The translations under genes were made by a program, and so were the position numbers. From Sepioteuthis lessoniana (lineage: Eukaryota; Mollusca; Cephalopoda; Myopsida; Loliginidae): a stretch of 64,000 nt of DNA. The stretch covers positions 113,149,956 through 113,213,955 of the forward strand of contig OY757907.1 of NCBI GenBank assembly GCA_963585895.1, in the 5' to 3' direction. Each line of letters opens with the position of its first letter. Position 1 is the stretch's first letter. The notes below the pieces were generated by a model, which saw only the letters and a program-made list of their open reading frames with translations, was not told where the DNA came from and ran no database searches. Below are positions 1 to 11,733 of the stretch, one piece after another.

Positions 1-955
1 ACACCAACGTGAAAGTACGTTCTCCGGATGGAGACCAAGACTACTTCGACATTGTAGTAGGTGTACTACAATGAGACACATTAGCCCCATACCTCTTCAT
101 CATCTGTCTAGACTACGTGCTTAGAACATCGATTAATAAAATCAAAGAAAACGGTTTCGAGCTGACAAAGAAAAGAAGCAAAAGGTACCTCGCAAAAGTA
201 ATTACCAACGCCGACGACGCCGATGTGCTTCTTGCAAATGCACCTGTCTAAACCGAAACCCTGCTGCATAGTCTGGTACGAGCCACCGCTGGCATAGGCC
301 TCTAAATCAATGTACACAAAACAGAATACATGTGCTTTAATCAAACAGGCGACATTTACACATTAGGTGGTAGCTCTCTGAAATTAGTTGACGAGTTCAC
401 CTACGTAGGAAACAGTGTCTCATCAACCGGGGCTGACATTGACACGTGACTAACAAAGGCATGGGCAGCCAGCGATAAGCTATCGGTCTTATGGAAGTCA
501 GTCTTGACCAATAATATGAAACGCAGTTTCTTCCAGGCAGCGGTCGGGTCGATACTGCTATATGGATGCACTACATGGATGATAACTAAACGGATGGAGA
601 AAAAGCTTGACAGCAACTACAAAAGAATACTGCGAGCAATATTGAACAAGTCCTGGTGGCAAAACCACACAAAGCAGCAGCTGTACAGCCACCTAACTCC
701 CACCACAAAAACTATACAAGTTAGACGAACCAGACACGCAGGACACCGCTGGAGAAGTGGGGACGAGCTCATAAGTTATATTCTCCTATGGACCCCCGCA
801 CATAGCCGAGCTAAAGCTAGGGTGACGAGTTCGAACCTACATACAGCAGCCCTGTGAGAATACGGGATCTAGCCCTGAGGACCTGCCAGAAGCGATGAAC
901 GATAGGGAGGAATGGTGAGAGAGGGTCAGGGATATCCGTGCTGGTTGCACGACAT
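1..955 (+). mobile_element. LINE-A non-LTR retrotransposon, decayed, cut by the window start
   Basis: Conceptual translation in shifting frames gives the end of a reverse transcriptase and its C-terminal tail. A GVLQ-type motif B region lies near 60-75 and an APYLFIICL stretch near 85-110. The YADD catalytic motif is altered to a NADDADVLL reading around 205-240. The segment GSSLKLVDEFTYVG is near 370-410, and the best open part (504-857) reads SFFQAAVGSILLYGCTTW then RRTRHAGHRWRSGDELIS. The copy closes with a short GAT repeat (961-970). Several stops and frameshifts make it a pseudogene. The tail type suggests an RTE-like or related clade, but the exact clade is uncertain. The 5' end lies outside the window. 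Confidence 0.85.
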
Positions 956-1700
956 GATAAGGATGATGATATATAACGTATTATCAAAGTAAAATTTCGT
1001 GTTTTTTTAAAGAACTTAGAAAATTTTATAATTACTTAAACAACGTGAGAAAAATCAAGAGAATAGAATTTTGTGTAGTAGCATATACCATGACTAGAAC
1101 CTTTTAACGAAAAGCCATGAACGAAAAAGCGGGATATAGTAATTCTTCAGAAAGGAGTTGTTAATAGTACATTCAGTCTGTGAGCGGATTCCCCCCGCCC
1201 AAATGGCACGTGTAGAAATAAACTGAACCTTAGCGTCAATCATGAGCCAATCAATGCACCAGGCAGCTTAAGTAACGAACTATGATTAAAATCCTATGAT
1301 TCTTAAAATGACCGTGGGACTTTTAAATGTTAAAACTTAGCAAGCTTAAAACCGTAGTTTATTTTTGGACACTTTGTGAAAGTACCTGGTTATAACTGTG
1401 ACAGGGGCACTGATGATAATGTTTACCAATGGGTCTGGTGTGGCCACAATATGCTACGAATGAAAATAACAAATCCATATCTAGTTCAACGTGGTAATCA
1501 GATGACAGATCTGAGTGTAATGATTGGCCGGTGCTCCCTTAATAGCCAATATGGGGGACCTATTCGACATACTGTGAATGTTGGCTGTTCTTATTACAAG
1601 TACACAAAGACGAAACCAACAATGAACCTGAGGGATACTAAAGGAAAATAGACACGAGATAACAACAAAAATATCATCCACTGTTATCAAAAAGCAATCC
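956..1700. other. No recognised gene
   Basis: AT-rich unique-looking DNA. A 91-codon open frame (1376-1651, +) contains no motif I recognise. It lies just upstream of the LINE-B relic and could be a remnant of that element's 5' region, but I cannot show it. Confidence 0.4.
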
Positions 1701-4700
1701 CACACAAAGAGGATACAAGAAACGGATATGGGAGATTTGGACAGAATATATGGAATTTAATACTAGTCAAAACTTGCTGAGCAGGTTAAATTTATTTTAA
1801 AGGAAGGTTAGTTTTCTGGAAAGGAAATACTAAAAATATGTAGACAGGAAAATATTGAAGAATATACTCAAAAAAGCCTCCTAAACGAGTTGAGACACTG
1901 AATATTGAAAACCAAAAAATCACAGATTCCAGCAAGACAAAATCATTCTTAATTCAATAAGACAGGAAAAATGTAGAATTAATAAAGAAAATCATGAATG
2001 AACAAAATACAACATTACCATCCCTAGTGAATCAAGATTAGGAAAAAACCAAGGTAGAGACTAGAAATTTGGATGAATTATTGAAATATAACCCTACTGA
2101 CAACATTACCTAACTGAATAAGTTAATCTATGCAGGAGAAAAACTAATCGGTAATAAAATTGGAATCCCAAAAGGAATCCGATCAGGAATACAAAATTTT
2201 CAGGGGAAATGAGGATAGAAAAACAAATAAAGAAACTGTAACAACAAGCGAAACTGCAAGAGAAGAAAAACGCACAGGAACCCAACAAATGAAAAAAAAA
2301 TGCACATAAGTCTGAGAACACAATTATAATAAATAAATGATTAGGTAGAGGCGAAAGAAAGTAAACTCAAAAGATACCGTGATAGGTCAACTAATACAAA
2401 CAAACCAGGATATTAAAAAATAACGAAAGAAGCTTCTTCCTACCAGCAGATAGAGATAGCACAAGGACAAAGGAACAACCGGCTGCAAAAGAAACCAAAC
2501 AATTTTGTAGTAAAATAGCAATGGAAAGAGCAGGAATTTTGAATGAATGAATAGCATAAAAAAGAACAAGAACTCGAAGAAAGCTACGAGGTGAATTTGC
2601 TCCTGGACTCGCCAAGAGCAACATTCAAGAAAATACTAAATTGGAAAACGTAAGCCTATGATAACCAATATGGATTACAGAATTTAAAAATTCACGTCAA
2701 TCCATGACAGGCTGGCTCTTCAACTGAGTGAATGCTTACTAGAAGCAAACATATCCGAATGGACAACGCAGAGATACAGAAAGAAATGCCAAAAAAGGGA
2801 CCAGTCCCAATAACTATACACCAATTATGTGTTTACCTATGATGAGGAAAATATTGATCACAGAAACAAGAAAAGAAATCTGTCTCTCTCATATGCCACG
2901 AACATTTTCCATAAGTACAGATAAGGATGCTGCCAGAGAAATGACCAACAATTAACAGATCAGTACATCCACACAGAAGTAAAAACGAGGTGGAAAAATT
3001 TAGCCATCATATGCATTAACAACAAGAAGGTCATTGGTCCCTCAAACTTGGATGATAGAGTGTCTCAAAATGTATAACATATCCGACACAATTATAAACT
3101 TCATCAAGAATGCGATGAAAAACTGAAGGTTTGACTTGACTGAAGATGAATAACCCCTAGCAAAGGTAAAAATCTATAGAGGTATCTTTCAGGGAGACTT
3201 GCTTTCACCACTACTATTTTTCAAGGCAATACGAACTTAGGAAATACACGAAGGGCTACAAATTTACAAAATCACAAGAAAAGATTAATCAGCTTATGTA
3301 CATGGGTGGTATCTAAGTATTTGCGAAAATGAAAAACATCAGGACAAATACGAATATACAGCCATAATAGAGGAATGGAATTTGTCTTTTAAAAATGAGC
3401 CAGGCTAATAATCAAAAGTAAGAAAAGAGAAACCACTGGAGGAATAATACTACCAAATCAGCAAAGCATTTGAACGGTTGGAGAAAAGGAACATTTCAAG
3501 TTCTTGGGAATATTGGAAGCAGATACCATCCCATCCAACAAACGGAGATGTGAGAAAAAAATAGTGTCTCAGACGAACGAGAAGGCTTTTCAAAACCCAG
3601 CTCAGCAGCAGAAATCACATCAAAGGGATAAACACCTGGGCAGATTCCCTAGTAAGATATTCGGGACCATTTTTAAAATAAAGAAGAGAGGAACTCAGAT
3701 AAATGGAATAAAGGATAAGAAAGTTGATGACTATGCACATTTGAGATGTGATATAGACTGTGTGCATCAAGAAAAGAAGGAAGAAGTGACCCGCCAGCGT
3801 TGAAGACAACGTTAATGCATCGATAAAAGAACTAGATGTCTGCATTAAAAAAATAGCAAACAAATATCAATTACAGCAGCCAGTTATAGTATTGACAATA
3901 TAAATACAGTTAGAAAAACAACAAATACGAGGAAACAGAAATGAGGACAACTGTATGGATATTTCAAGCGACAAACTTGCTATGTTTCACACGAGAAGAC
4001 CTGGACATGGCTAATAAGAAAATCTTAAGGAAGAAACGTAATGTTTACAAATAGCTGCACAAAACACTATGAAGATCATTTATATTTCTGAGAGAATCGA
4101 TAAGACACAAGAGAATAGCAAGTGCAAGGTATGAAGAGAAAAAAAGATTAAACGGTTTATCACATCGCAAATGAAGTAAACTAGAAAAAGAGAATATGAA
4201 ACTAGGCAAGACTGGGTAGGTAAGGTGATCCACTGGGAGTAATAGAAGAGATTGTATTTTGACCATTCTTTCAAACGTTATATGCATAAACTATAAAATT
4301 CCCTGGGATTTAGAGATACAACCGGATCTCTTCATTCCGGTCAAAAGACCAGACCTAGGCAAAATTAACATAAAAAAAATGACGAAAAGAAAAAGAGAGC
4401 TTGCTCTATTGTTAATTTTGCTGTTCCGGTCGGCTAAAGATTGAAAATCAAAGAAAGTGAAAGGATCGACAAATACTTGGACATTGCCAAAGAACTAAAA
4501 TAAGTTGCTGAATATGAAAGTTTACCGTGATAGCAAATATATTTGGTGCGCTTGGAACGGTCCCTAAAGACTTTAAAAGGAGACTGGAAGTATTGGAAAT
4601 CAACAAAAGAATCGGGACCATCCAGGCTACAGCATTAAGATCGCCTAAAATACTGAGAAGAGTCCTAGAGCCCAGAGTAGACTTGCTACCCCTCAAACTC

Positions 4701-4770
4701 TAGGAAAAACCCATCAGCTAACGCCAGTGTGAACAACTCGCAAGGACTGAAGTAATAATAAGAAGAAAAA
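1700..4770 (+). mobile_element. LINE-B non-LTR retrotransposon, long but heavily decayed
   Basis: This is the longest copy of the LINE-B family. From about 2340 the frames read KRYRDRSTNTN and an ERSFFLPADRD-like stretch, matching the linker upstream of the RT. RT starts near 2690 (FTSIHDRLALQLSECL). A YTNYVFTYDEEN stretch near 2818-2850 stands at the NYRPI position. Motif B reads GIFQGDLLSPLLF at 3181-3220. The motif C position (3296-3310) reads MYMGG where active RTs have YMDD, so both catalytic aspartates are lost. INTWADSLVRYSGPF follows near 3630-3665. The C-terminal tail (4195-4710) contains DWVGKVIHW, ARRPDL and a LRRVLEPRVDLLPLKL-like end. A TAATAA tail occurs near 4750. Stops are numerous. 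The part before 2340 is assigned only by position. Confidence 0.75.
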
Positions 4771-5215
4771 GAATAATGTCTCAAGAAAAGAAGGAGGATG
4801 AGAAGGACTCATCAGTATTGAACATCAGAGATGCATCAAAGAAGCACAAAGGTCGTACAAGATTAGCAATGACTCAGTGTTATATAGTGTCTCTTACCAC
4901 GTGACTTCCGGTATCTCGGAAGAATAAAAGACGTTGTGTTTCTTAAGCACGTCGGTACTGAAAGATCTCGGTCTGTTGTAGGACCAACTTCAGACGTAAC
5001 ACCCACAGCGTGTGACTTATAATATTTGTTGAACTGTACCACTTCAGTTAATAAATGGTTAACTCTATTTTGACCATACTACTGAATAGTATAAGCATAA
5101 ATTAGAATCGGTCCTGGTCACAAAAAAATATCTGGAAATTTTCAGATACGGATGGATAACCAAATCCTGGTCAGAAAATCTAACCTCGTATTGGTGTTGT
5201 GGCTCTGTAAAGGGT
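4770..5215 (+). mobile_element. LINE-B fragment
   Basis: A second LINE-B piece directly behind the first. Near 4775-4860 the frames read SRKEGG and ISIEHQRCI, equal to a segment just C-terminal of the RT in this family. Near 5060-5200 they read DHTTE, YKHKLESVL and DNQILVRKSNL, the equivalent of the zinc-binding tail region. An internal deletion probably joins the two parts. It has many stops and no intact frame. Confidence 0.6.
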
Positions 5216-5321
5216 CACTAATGAAAACGCAAACACGGATATTAGATAACAGATTATATAACTCAAGAAAGATAAGGTTACATAGAAAAGGTAAGAAGTC
5301 TCGTACTATTCAGATAACACC

Positions 5322-6260
5322 GATATTGATCTGCGGTATTTGATGACCACCCCACCCAACGGGCATGTGTGGGACAAGGCCTTTTTTATAGTGGGTTGGA
5401 GCACAGGGCCGTAGCCCACACGCGTCGGCATTCTCCTTATTAGGGGCGCCTCAGGCGCTGAGCGATGAACCCAACCCCCCTGAGGGGGTAAAATCCTGGG
5501 TGGGGAAGGCCCCCCCCTGAGGCCAAAGGAAATCTCCGGGTACCGAGACACACTCGGCCAGATCCGTGCCGCAGATAACACGGCCGGCTGAAGTGCTACA
5601 CGGCAATTGGAGAGGTCAGTCCGAGATTAATCAGTGGTATTTGTTGCTCGCCCCACCTAACGGGCAAGTGTGGGACAAGGCCTTTTTTTAGGTGGGTCCG
5701 AGCGCAGGGCCGGAGCCCACATGCGCCCGGCATTCCCAAAAATGCCTACGGCCCCGTCGGCATTCCCCTTATTAGGGGCGCCAGGCGATAACCCTCTCCG
5801 AAGGGGGTAAAAGCCTGGGGGAAAGCCTCCTGAGGTCGAAGGAAATCTCCAGGTACCAAGACACTCGACCAGATCCGTGCCGCAGATAACACGGCCGGCC
5901 GAAGTGCTACCCGACACCTGGAGCGGTGTCAGACCGAGATTGATCTGCGTTATTTGATGCACGCCCCACCTTACGGACATGTATGGCACAAGGCCTTTTT
6001 TGGGTGGGACCGGGCGTAGGGCCGTAGCCCACACGCGCCCGGAGTTTGCCAAAAATGCCCTCGGCCCCGTCGGCATTCCCCTTGTTAGGGGCGCCTCAGG
6101 CGCCAGGCAATGAACCCAACCCCCCTCGAAAGGGGGTAAAAGCCTGGGGGGAAGGCCCCATGAGGCCGAAGGAAATCTCCAGGTACCGAGACACACTCGG
6201 CCAGATAACACGGCCGGCCGAAGTGCTACACGACACCTGGAGATGTGTCAGACCGATAGT
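5322..6260 (-). repeat. Three tandem GC-SINE units, about 299, 314 and 315 bp
   Basis: A GC-rich island in AT-rich DNA. The same unit starts at about 5322, 5621 and 5935. Each unit begins with a GATTGATCTGCG-like junction and continues with CCCCACC..ACGG, AAGGCCTTTTTT, GCCCACACGCG, GGGGCGCCTCAGGCGC, a CCCCC/GGGGG stem, GAAATCTCC and ACACGGCCGGC. Units differ by small indels. Strand is assigned from the single copy at 40910-41215, whose A-rich end lies on the minus strand. Long open frames here (for example 5657-6211, -) run straight across unit boundaries and are by-products of GC-rich repetition. Confidence 0.85.
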
Positions 6261-6299
6261 GATCTGCCCGTTTGGCAGCGAAATCTCTCCGTACTAATA

Positions 6300-6705
6300 A
6301 CGGTGAGAAGAGTCCATTATGGTTAGATGGGTAAGCCTTCCACAACAGTTGGTTAAGAAGAAAAAGAGAACTTATCTTTTTGATTCTGCCGTCCTTGTGG
6401 ATTAGAGTAGAAAAATAAAAGAAAGCAAAAAGATGGACAAATACTTGGCCCTGCCCGAGAAATAAGAAATGTGGGACATGAGGGTGATGGTGATACCAGT
6501 AGGAGTTGGTGCATTTGGAACCGTCTACAAAACCTAGGAAAAAAAGACTAAAGAAACTTGATATCAGAGTTAGAATCAATACCATCCAGATCCCAAAATT
6601 AAAAGTGGGTATAATAATGAAAAGAATCCTGGAGATCCGAAGAGACTTGCCCTCACTCAGACTTTGGACCACCAGCTAACGCCGGTATGAACAACAACTA
6701 TGATA
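6300..6705 (+). mobile_element. LINE-B 3' fragment
   Basis: This is the C-terminal tail of LINE-B with stops. It reads KESKKMDKYLALP near 6420-6465 and VMVIPVGVGAFGTV near 6487-6525. It ends with ILEIRRDLPSLRL near 6620-6665 and a short ATAATAATAATG tail near 6702-6714. The 5' end abuts the GC-SINE trimer. Confidence 0.75.
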
Positions 6706-6716
6706 ATAATAATGAT

Positions 6717-7300
6717 TAACACGACTGGGTGGGCAAGGTGATCCACTGGGAATTGTGCAAGAAGTTTAATTTTGACCATACGAACAAATGGTATATGCAC
6801 AACCCAGAATCCGTGCTGGAGAATGAGATACACAAAAGTCTTTGAGATTTAAAACTACAAACGAATCAACGAATCTCAGTCAGACGACCAGACTTTGAGA
6901 TTGTCTACAAGAAAAAACAAAAAAATAAAACAAAGATAAGAGAATTTACCGAATTGTGAACTTTACCGTTCCGGCTGACCACAGAGCAAAACTAAAGGAA
7001 AGCGAAAAGTGAGATAAATACCTCAGCCTTGCTAGAGAACAAAAAAACCCCAAAAAACTACGGAACATGAAACTGACGATGATACCAATTGTAATTGACG
7101 CGCTCAGTACAGCCAACAAAGGTTTTTTTTACAAGGACTGGAGGACTAGGAAATTAGAGCAGGAGTGGAGAACATTAAAACTACAGCATGGTGAGATCGG
7201 CCTGAAAACTAAGAAGAGTTCTGAAGACCATCAGCTAACTCTGGTGTTTGGAACTCTCAAATGAGTAAAATAATATTATTAATCGCTAACCACATTCAAT
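6717..7300 (+). mobile_element. LINE-B 3' fragment
   Basis: It begins exactly at the DWVGKVIHWELCKKF codons, immediately after the TAA-type tail of the preceding copy. It continues with KWYMHNPESVLENE, a VRRPDFEIV segment, a serine-rich linker and an open stretch (7067-7264) reading MTMIPIVIDAL-like sequence. The final LLSLRLQ-type end is altered. The tail is an interrupted TAA tract near 7268-7283. Confidence 0.75.
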
Positions 7301-7319
7301 CCTAAATAATTATACACAT

Positions 7320-7765
7320 AAGGTAGTCTGAGACTTTCAGGTAGAAATGGATAACCTGAGCTCGGCTAGCATAGATATAATTAACAAAAAAAAAATGAAA
7401 AAGAACTTGTCGTATTGAGGATATTGCCGTTTCAGTAGACGACAGAGTGAAAAACCAAAGAAAGCGAAATAAGAGACCAGTTTTTAGACTTTAGAGAAAT
7501 GAAAAAACTAGGGAATATGAGGATGATGGTGATGCCAGTTGTGACTGGAGCGCTTAGAACGGTCCTAAAAGCTTGGAAAGGGGAGTGGAAGATTTGGAAA
7601 TTGGAGGGCAAATCGAGACAAGCCAAACCACAACATTATTAAGATCGGCTAGAATTCTTGGAAGAGTATTGTAGGCCTGAGGAGAAATGCTGTCAGACTC
7701 CAGTGAAAGACCTCCAGCTGAAGGTGGTGTGAAGAACTTACAAGATGTGAAAAAAATAAAACTAC
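7320..7765 (+). mobile_element. LINE-B 3' fragment
   Basis: Another C-terminal tail copy. The frames give VEMDNLSSASID, then the conserved core near 7500-7700 (MRMMVMPVVTGALRTVLKAW), a GKIETSQTTTLLRSARILGRVL-like run, and stops. It is head-to-tail with its LINE-B neighbours and has no intact frame. Confidence 0.7.
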
Positions 7766-8025
7766 TAAAAGCTGTGATTTTTACACACAGGTTGAATCTG
7801 TTTGAATGACATTAAGTCGATTCAGTAGGCTTCTATGTAATATATTTTGCATCGATAGTGTCATGATGTGGACAGTTTCGTTTCTTCGTCGGACTTCCAG
7901 TTCATTCAGCCTTTTATTTCAACTTTTTCCGATTTTTTTTTGTGTGTTGGGGGGAAGGATATGAATATTATCACTTTCATTTTCATGTTCTATAGCTTTT
8001 TTAGTTCTCTGAAGAGTCTTGTTAA
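7766..8025. other. Nothing recognised
   Basis: AT-rich spacer between LINE-B fragments. A 71-codon open frame (7868-8083) crosses into the following trinucleotide repeat and is not credible as a gene. Confidence 0.4.
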
Positions 8026-8415
8026 TAATAATAATAATAATAATAATAAGTCGACTTTGCTGTCCCGGCTGACCACAGAATAAAACTGAAAGAATGTGAA
8101 AAGAAGGATAAGTGCCTGGAGCTTGCTAGGTGATTGAAAAAACTGTGGAACATGCCGGTGACAATTATACCAATTGTAATTGGTGCATTTGGAACAGTAA
8201 CTAAAGGATTACTAAAGGGACTGGAGGTCTTAGAAGTTGGCGGACGAGTGGAGACCATCCAAACGACAGCATTATTGAGAACAGCCAGAATATTAAGAAG
8301 CGTCCTGGAGACTCGAGGAGACCTAATGTCACTCAGACTCCAGTGAAAAACCATCGGCTAATGCTGATGTGAAAAGCTCTAATGAGTGAATAATAATAAT
8401 AATAATAATAATAAT
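8026..8415 (+). mobile_element. LINE-B 3' fragment bracketed by (TAA)n
   Basis: A (TAA)n tract (8026-8049) is followed at once by the LINE-B tail (FAVPADHRIKLKECEKKDK) and the open stretch 8134-8346. That stretch reads PVTIIPIVIGAFGTVTKG, VETIQTTALLRTARILRSVL and ETRGDLMSLRLQ, the standard C-terminus of the family. A second (TAA)n tract (8388-8415) is its own 3' tail. The leading tract is best read as the tail of an older copy that served as target. Confidence 0.85.
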
Positions 8416-8496
8416 TAGAAGCAGAAGAAGAAGTATTGAGAAAGATGAAGCTATATCAAATTATAATGAAAATACCGTTCTTGAGCGAGAAATTCG

Positions 8497-8500
<4 letters not shown>

Positions 8501-8533
<33 letters not shown>
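8501..8533. repeat. (TA)n microsatellite
   Basis: About 16 perfect TA units. Confidence 0.95.
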
Positions 8534-8536
<3 letters not shown>

Positions 8537-9510
8537 TACGCCATAAGTACTGAAACAGTTGCAACAGACATTTAAAAACAAAACAAGAGGCAAATGTGTA
8601 TTGAAGAGACCATTTTCCTGAAAGAAATGCTTGGAATTGAGGCGTGCCGATTCGCGGGAAATGCACTTTTAAAATGTGGCGAATAATGTTTTCAAATAAG
8701 TGGCTTCTAGCATCTATTCTGACAACATTATTTCCACCAAGTGTTAGTTGCCCCAGTCCGACCCACTTAACCCAGTGTTCGTTGTACCATACCTTATCAC
8801 CCGCCCCCAAACAACGCTCGACGACAACATCCATTTTTCCGCTTTCTAGCGTCATCTGTACTACTTATATTATATTGTGCATTTGGTCAGTCTTGGCGTC
8901 TGGCTTTCTTTTCACCGCCCTCTCAATCCCATAATCCCTTACTAGATTTATCTTCACGAGTATACTCTCACTCGACCTCTGAAGATTGATTAGAGTTCAA
9001 TTCGCTTTAGAGGCCATAAAACATAATAATACAAAGTGTGATGTAAAGGGGTAAAAAATCAACAAAGAAAGAAAGAACAATATAAAAAGAACATGAAAAA
9101 AAAAAGAAGGAAAACATTGGATTGAAAAACAAAAGGCCTACTTTGCTTGCGTGGTTAAAATTGGGACATGAAAAGGCTTGCTGTGATGTGGGACTCAGGT
9201 GCTGAAAATTGGCAAGAATGGACGCCAAGCAGCAATAAGGTATAATAGTGGGGTCTGAAACTGTCAGCCAAAGTACGATAGTCAGGCAGGCGACAAGAGT
9301 GCGATACCTTTTTTTGTTTTTGTTTTTTTTAGAATCTTTTTTGTCTTAGCATTTTAATAAAAGAAATTTCATGTTATTTCTGTGTAATAGATTATATCTT
9401 TCCAACACAAACACTGTTCTTTTCCCTCACTAATTGGGTCTAATATTTTTTACGCACTCTGTAGAAAATTCTGTGACATTCCAAGATGCATAAAAGTTAT
9501 TTTTATTTCA
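8534..9510. other. Unrecognised sequence, possibly an unknown element
   Basis: Overlapping open frames exist on both strands: 8451-8855 (-, 134 codons, running into the TA tract) and 8644-8934 (+, 96 codons). The minus frame has mixed composition (GAGDKVWYNEHWVKW) and looks more protein-like than its surroundings, but I recognise no domain. The rest, to 9510, is AT-rich with a T-run at 9307-9331. Confidence 0.35.
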
Positions 9511-9514
9511 TTGT

Positions 9515-9832
9515 CATCTCTCTACTCTGAATCTATCTATCTAACTTACTGTGCATCTATCTATCTATCTTGCTTATTATACTCTTATCTATATATCTAT
9601 CTATCTATGCTCATATCTATCAATCTATCGATTGATTGATTTAACTATGCTCATATCTATCTATCTATCTATCTATTGATCGATTTAAGCATGCTCACAT
9701 CTATCTATCTATCTTATTATACTCATATCTATCTATCTATCTATCTAAGTATGCTCATATCTATCAATCTATCTATCAATCGATCTAACTTTGCTCACAT
9801 CTATCTATCTATCTATCTATGTTAAATTTTTT
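9515..9832. repeat. TATC minisatellite with higher-order structure
   Basis: (TATC)n blocks alternate with ATGCTCATATCTATC-type spacers and TCAATCTATCGAT interruptions. The spacers recur with an irregular period of roughly 55-65 bp. This is GATA-class simple repeat DNA. Confidence 0.85.
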
Positions 9833-9982
9833 CAAGTCTCCTGATTAATTCTTTTTATTGCGTTAGAATTTCTTAAAAGCCCGTCTCATATTTTTCACTT
9901 ATATATACCGTCTCTTTAGCATTGAATATTAAAGTTGTATTTGGCGTTTATTTGTTTATCTAACATCATAATATAAATAAGT

Positions 9983-10109
9983 CATAATCTTCATTTCATG
10001 CTGGTAGCACTGATATCCCTGACCCTCTCTCGCCACTCCTCCCTATCGTTCATCGGCCTAGGCAGGTCTTCAGGAAAACATCCCGTATCCTCACATAGCC
10101 GCTGAATGT
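9983..10109 (-). mobile_element. LINE-A 3' end fragment
   Basis: On the minus strand it reads CEDTGCFPEDLPRPMNDR then EWRERVRDISATS, the last part of the LINE-A protein. It is 5'-truncated, and the 3' boundary lies near 9983. Confidence 0.8.
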
Positions 10110-10466
10110 TGAAAATTAAAGAAAAATAATGGCGGCTCGTTTACACGTACCATAGAACTACAATATCCACCATTTTTTCCTACATATTCTAAATAAAAAA
10201 TATCTATGTTTTTAAAGTATATTTGATAGTATTATCAATAATCCCTCTGCAGTATTTCTCAATATGTATATTAATCTTACTTTTATATATTTTCTGATTT
10301 AGCATCCCAACAAATTAATGTCATGAACAGTTACTGATGCTGATATTCATTTTAACGCAATCTCCGTGTTCCTATAGAAATCTACTTAACACTGTTTGTA
10401 TTTTCGGTATTTTTATACTTTATCTGGTCATAACTCATCGGTAATCTATTAACCTTAACCTGGCCA

Positions 10467-10469
<3 letters not shown>

Positions 10470-10533
<64 letters not shown>
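10470..10533. repeat. (TA)n microsatellite, about 32 units
   Basis: A long perfect TA tract directly upstream of a SINE-T copy. Confidence 0.95.
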
Positions 10534-10536
<3 letters not shown>

Positions 10537-10690
10537 GGGTATGTGCGTGGGCCAATGGTTATCACTTTAGAAAACTGACTTAACGAATCAAGTTCAAATC
10601 CTAAATGAAGTAAATAGAAACGTGGATCAGGTTCTTCAATTTGGTAAGGCAACCAGTCTAGAAGGAGAAGAATTTTGAGTTCAAAACCAT
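10534..10690 (+). mobile_element. SINE-T, diverged copy
   Basis: The tRNA-like head has a box A-like GTGGGCCAATGGTTATC and a box B-like CAAGTTCAAATCC (about 10586-10598). It is followed by the SINE-T body words GGTTCTTCAATTTGG, AAGGCAACCAGTCTAG and AAGGAGAAG. The central body (CCCTCCAGCTATGGG) is deleted. It is old and partial. Confidence 0.7.
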
Positions 10691-11584
10691 TACATATGTG
10701 ATGTTAAACTCCATTATACTCCCAGTTATGGGTTGAATAGTACTAGTACACTAATTCAACGAGGAAGGCGTTAGCATTAAATAAACCATGAAGATTGATA
10801 TGCCATTACGATGAAAGTAAGAAAAGATGAGGCCTGGCTGCTACTCTAAGCTTCTCAAGAGCGTTAGAAATTTACATTTTGAGTACGTGTGTGTGTGTGA
10901 GTGTGTGTGTGCGTACGTGTGTGTGTGTGTGCTTGTGATTTGATGAAAAAAAAACCTTTCTTCAAATCTCAAATACCTTTCTCGATGTCACTTATGAAGT
11001 TTGTAGAGATTCAATTTTTACCCGAATTTCTATTTTATCTAATTTCATTTTTATTATTAACTTAGTTCCTAGTGCACTTAATACCAATGGTACTACCGTA
11101 AATTTCATATTGAAGTAGAAGCAGTCGTAATTGTTGTCATTTTTCTTAAATCTATTTGTATTTTGTGGTTTCTCTTGATTCAGAGAACACTGTAAAAAAG
11201 TGTCTAATTTTTAAACCAGGGAACATGGCGGGGAAAAATTGGTAATTTTCCAGGATATACTTTTTTGGTGTTTATAATTTGGTTTTGATGGTGAATATTT
11301 GAATATTTGCGGTAAACATTCTTTTTGTTCTGTAGTGTATTATTGGTTTTTGTTTTGCTACTTGCTTGTAGGCATTTTGAAATAAATAGATTAAATTATG
11401 TTCCTGTTTTTTTTATCACCGTTTTTGTAAGCAAGCTTAATTTTATTTTTCGTCCGCTTTCTGATTACACATCTACTATTCTGTATAGATATTTATCAGT
11501 CATAGATTAGTCCGATATAGGGGCAAACATTTAGAATTATTGGGTGTTATTCAAGTTTTCAATCTTTTACAACAGACTCTTGGA
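10691..11584. other. No recognised gene; short GT tract
   Basis: AT-rich DNA with an imperfect GT/GC-GT tract at about 10886-10931. Short open frames (for example 11325-11510) show only T-rich hydrophobic translations. Confidence 0.4.
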
Positions 11585-11640
<56 letters not shown>

Positions 11641-11641
11641 A
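11585..11641. repeat. (TA)n-(TG)n microsatellite
   Basis: A TA tract followed by a TG tract. It borders the outer end of the left arm of the palindrome. Confidence 0.95.
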
Positions 11642-11687
11642 GATAGCAGAAAAACATAATCCAAATAGGGGAATTTATAATGATGTA

Positions 11688-11733
11688 AAGTCGACGTTAA
11701 CGTTTCGGTTTCAGTAACCATCATCAGGACTTG
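11688..11733 (-). ncRNA. Hammerhead ribozyme-like motif, left arm
   Basis: Minus-strand core: CTGATGA (11721-11727 on +), a 4-bp stem II (GGTT/AACC), GAAA, a 2-bp stem III closed by TTAA, then the GTC cleavage triplet (complement of 11693-11695). It is identical in core to the right-arm motif. One extra T between CTGATGA and stem II breaks the usual 10.1-11.1 pair, so activity is uncertain. Confidence 0.5.

Noticed and set aside
5657-6211. 184-codon minus-strand open frame
   Set aside because: It spans GC-SINE unit boundaries, translates the same DNA twice, and its length is explained by high GC content with few stop codons.
9515-9832. Possible CRISPR-like array of spaced repeats
   Set aside because: The repeated units are TATC microsatellite blocks with related spacers in a eukaryotic genome. 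There are no unique spacers and no cas genes.
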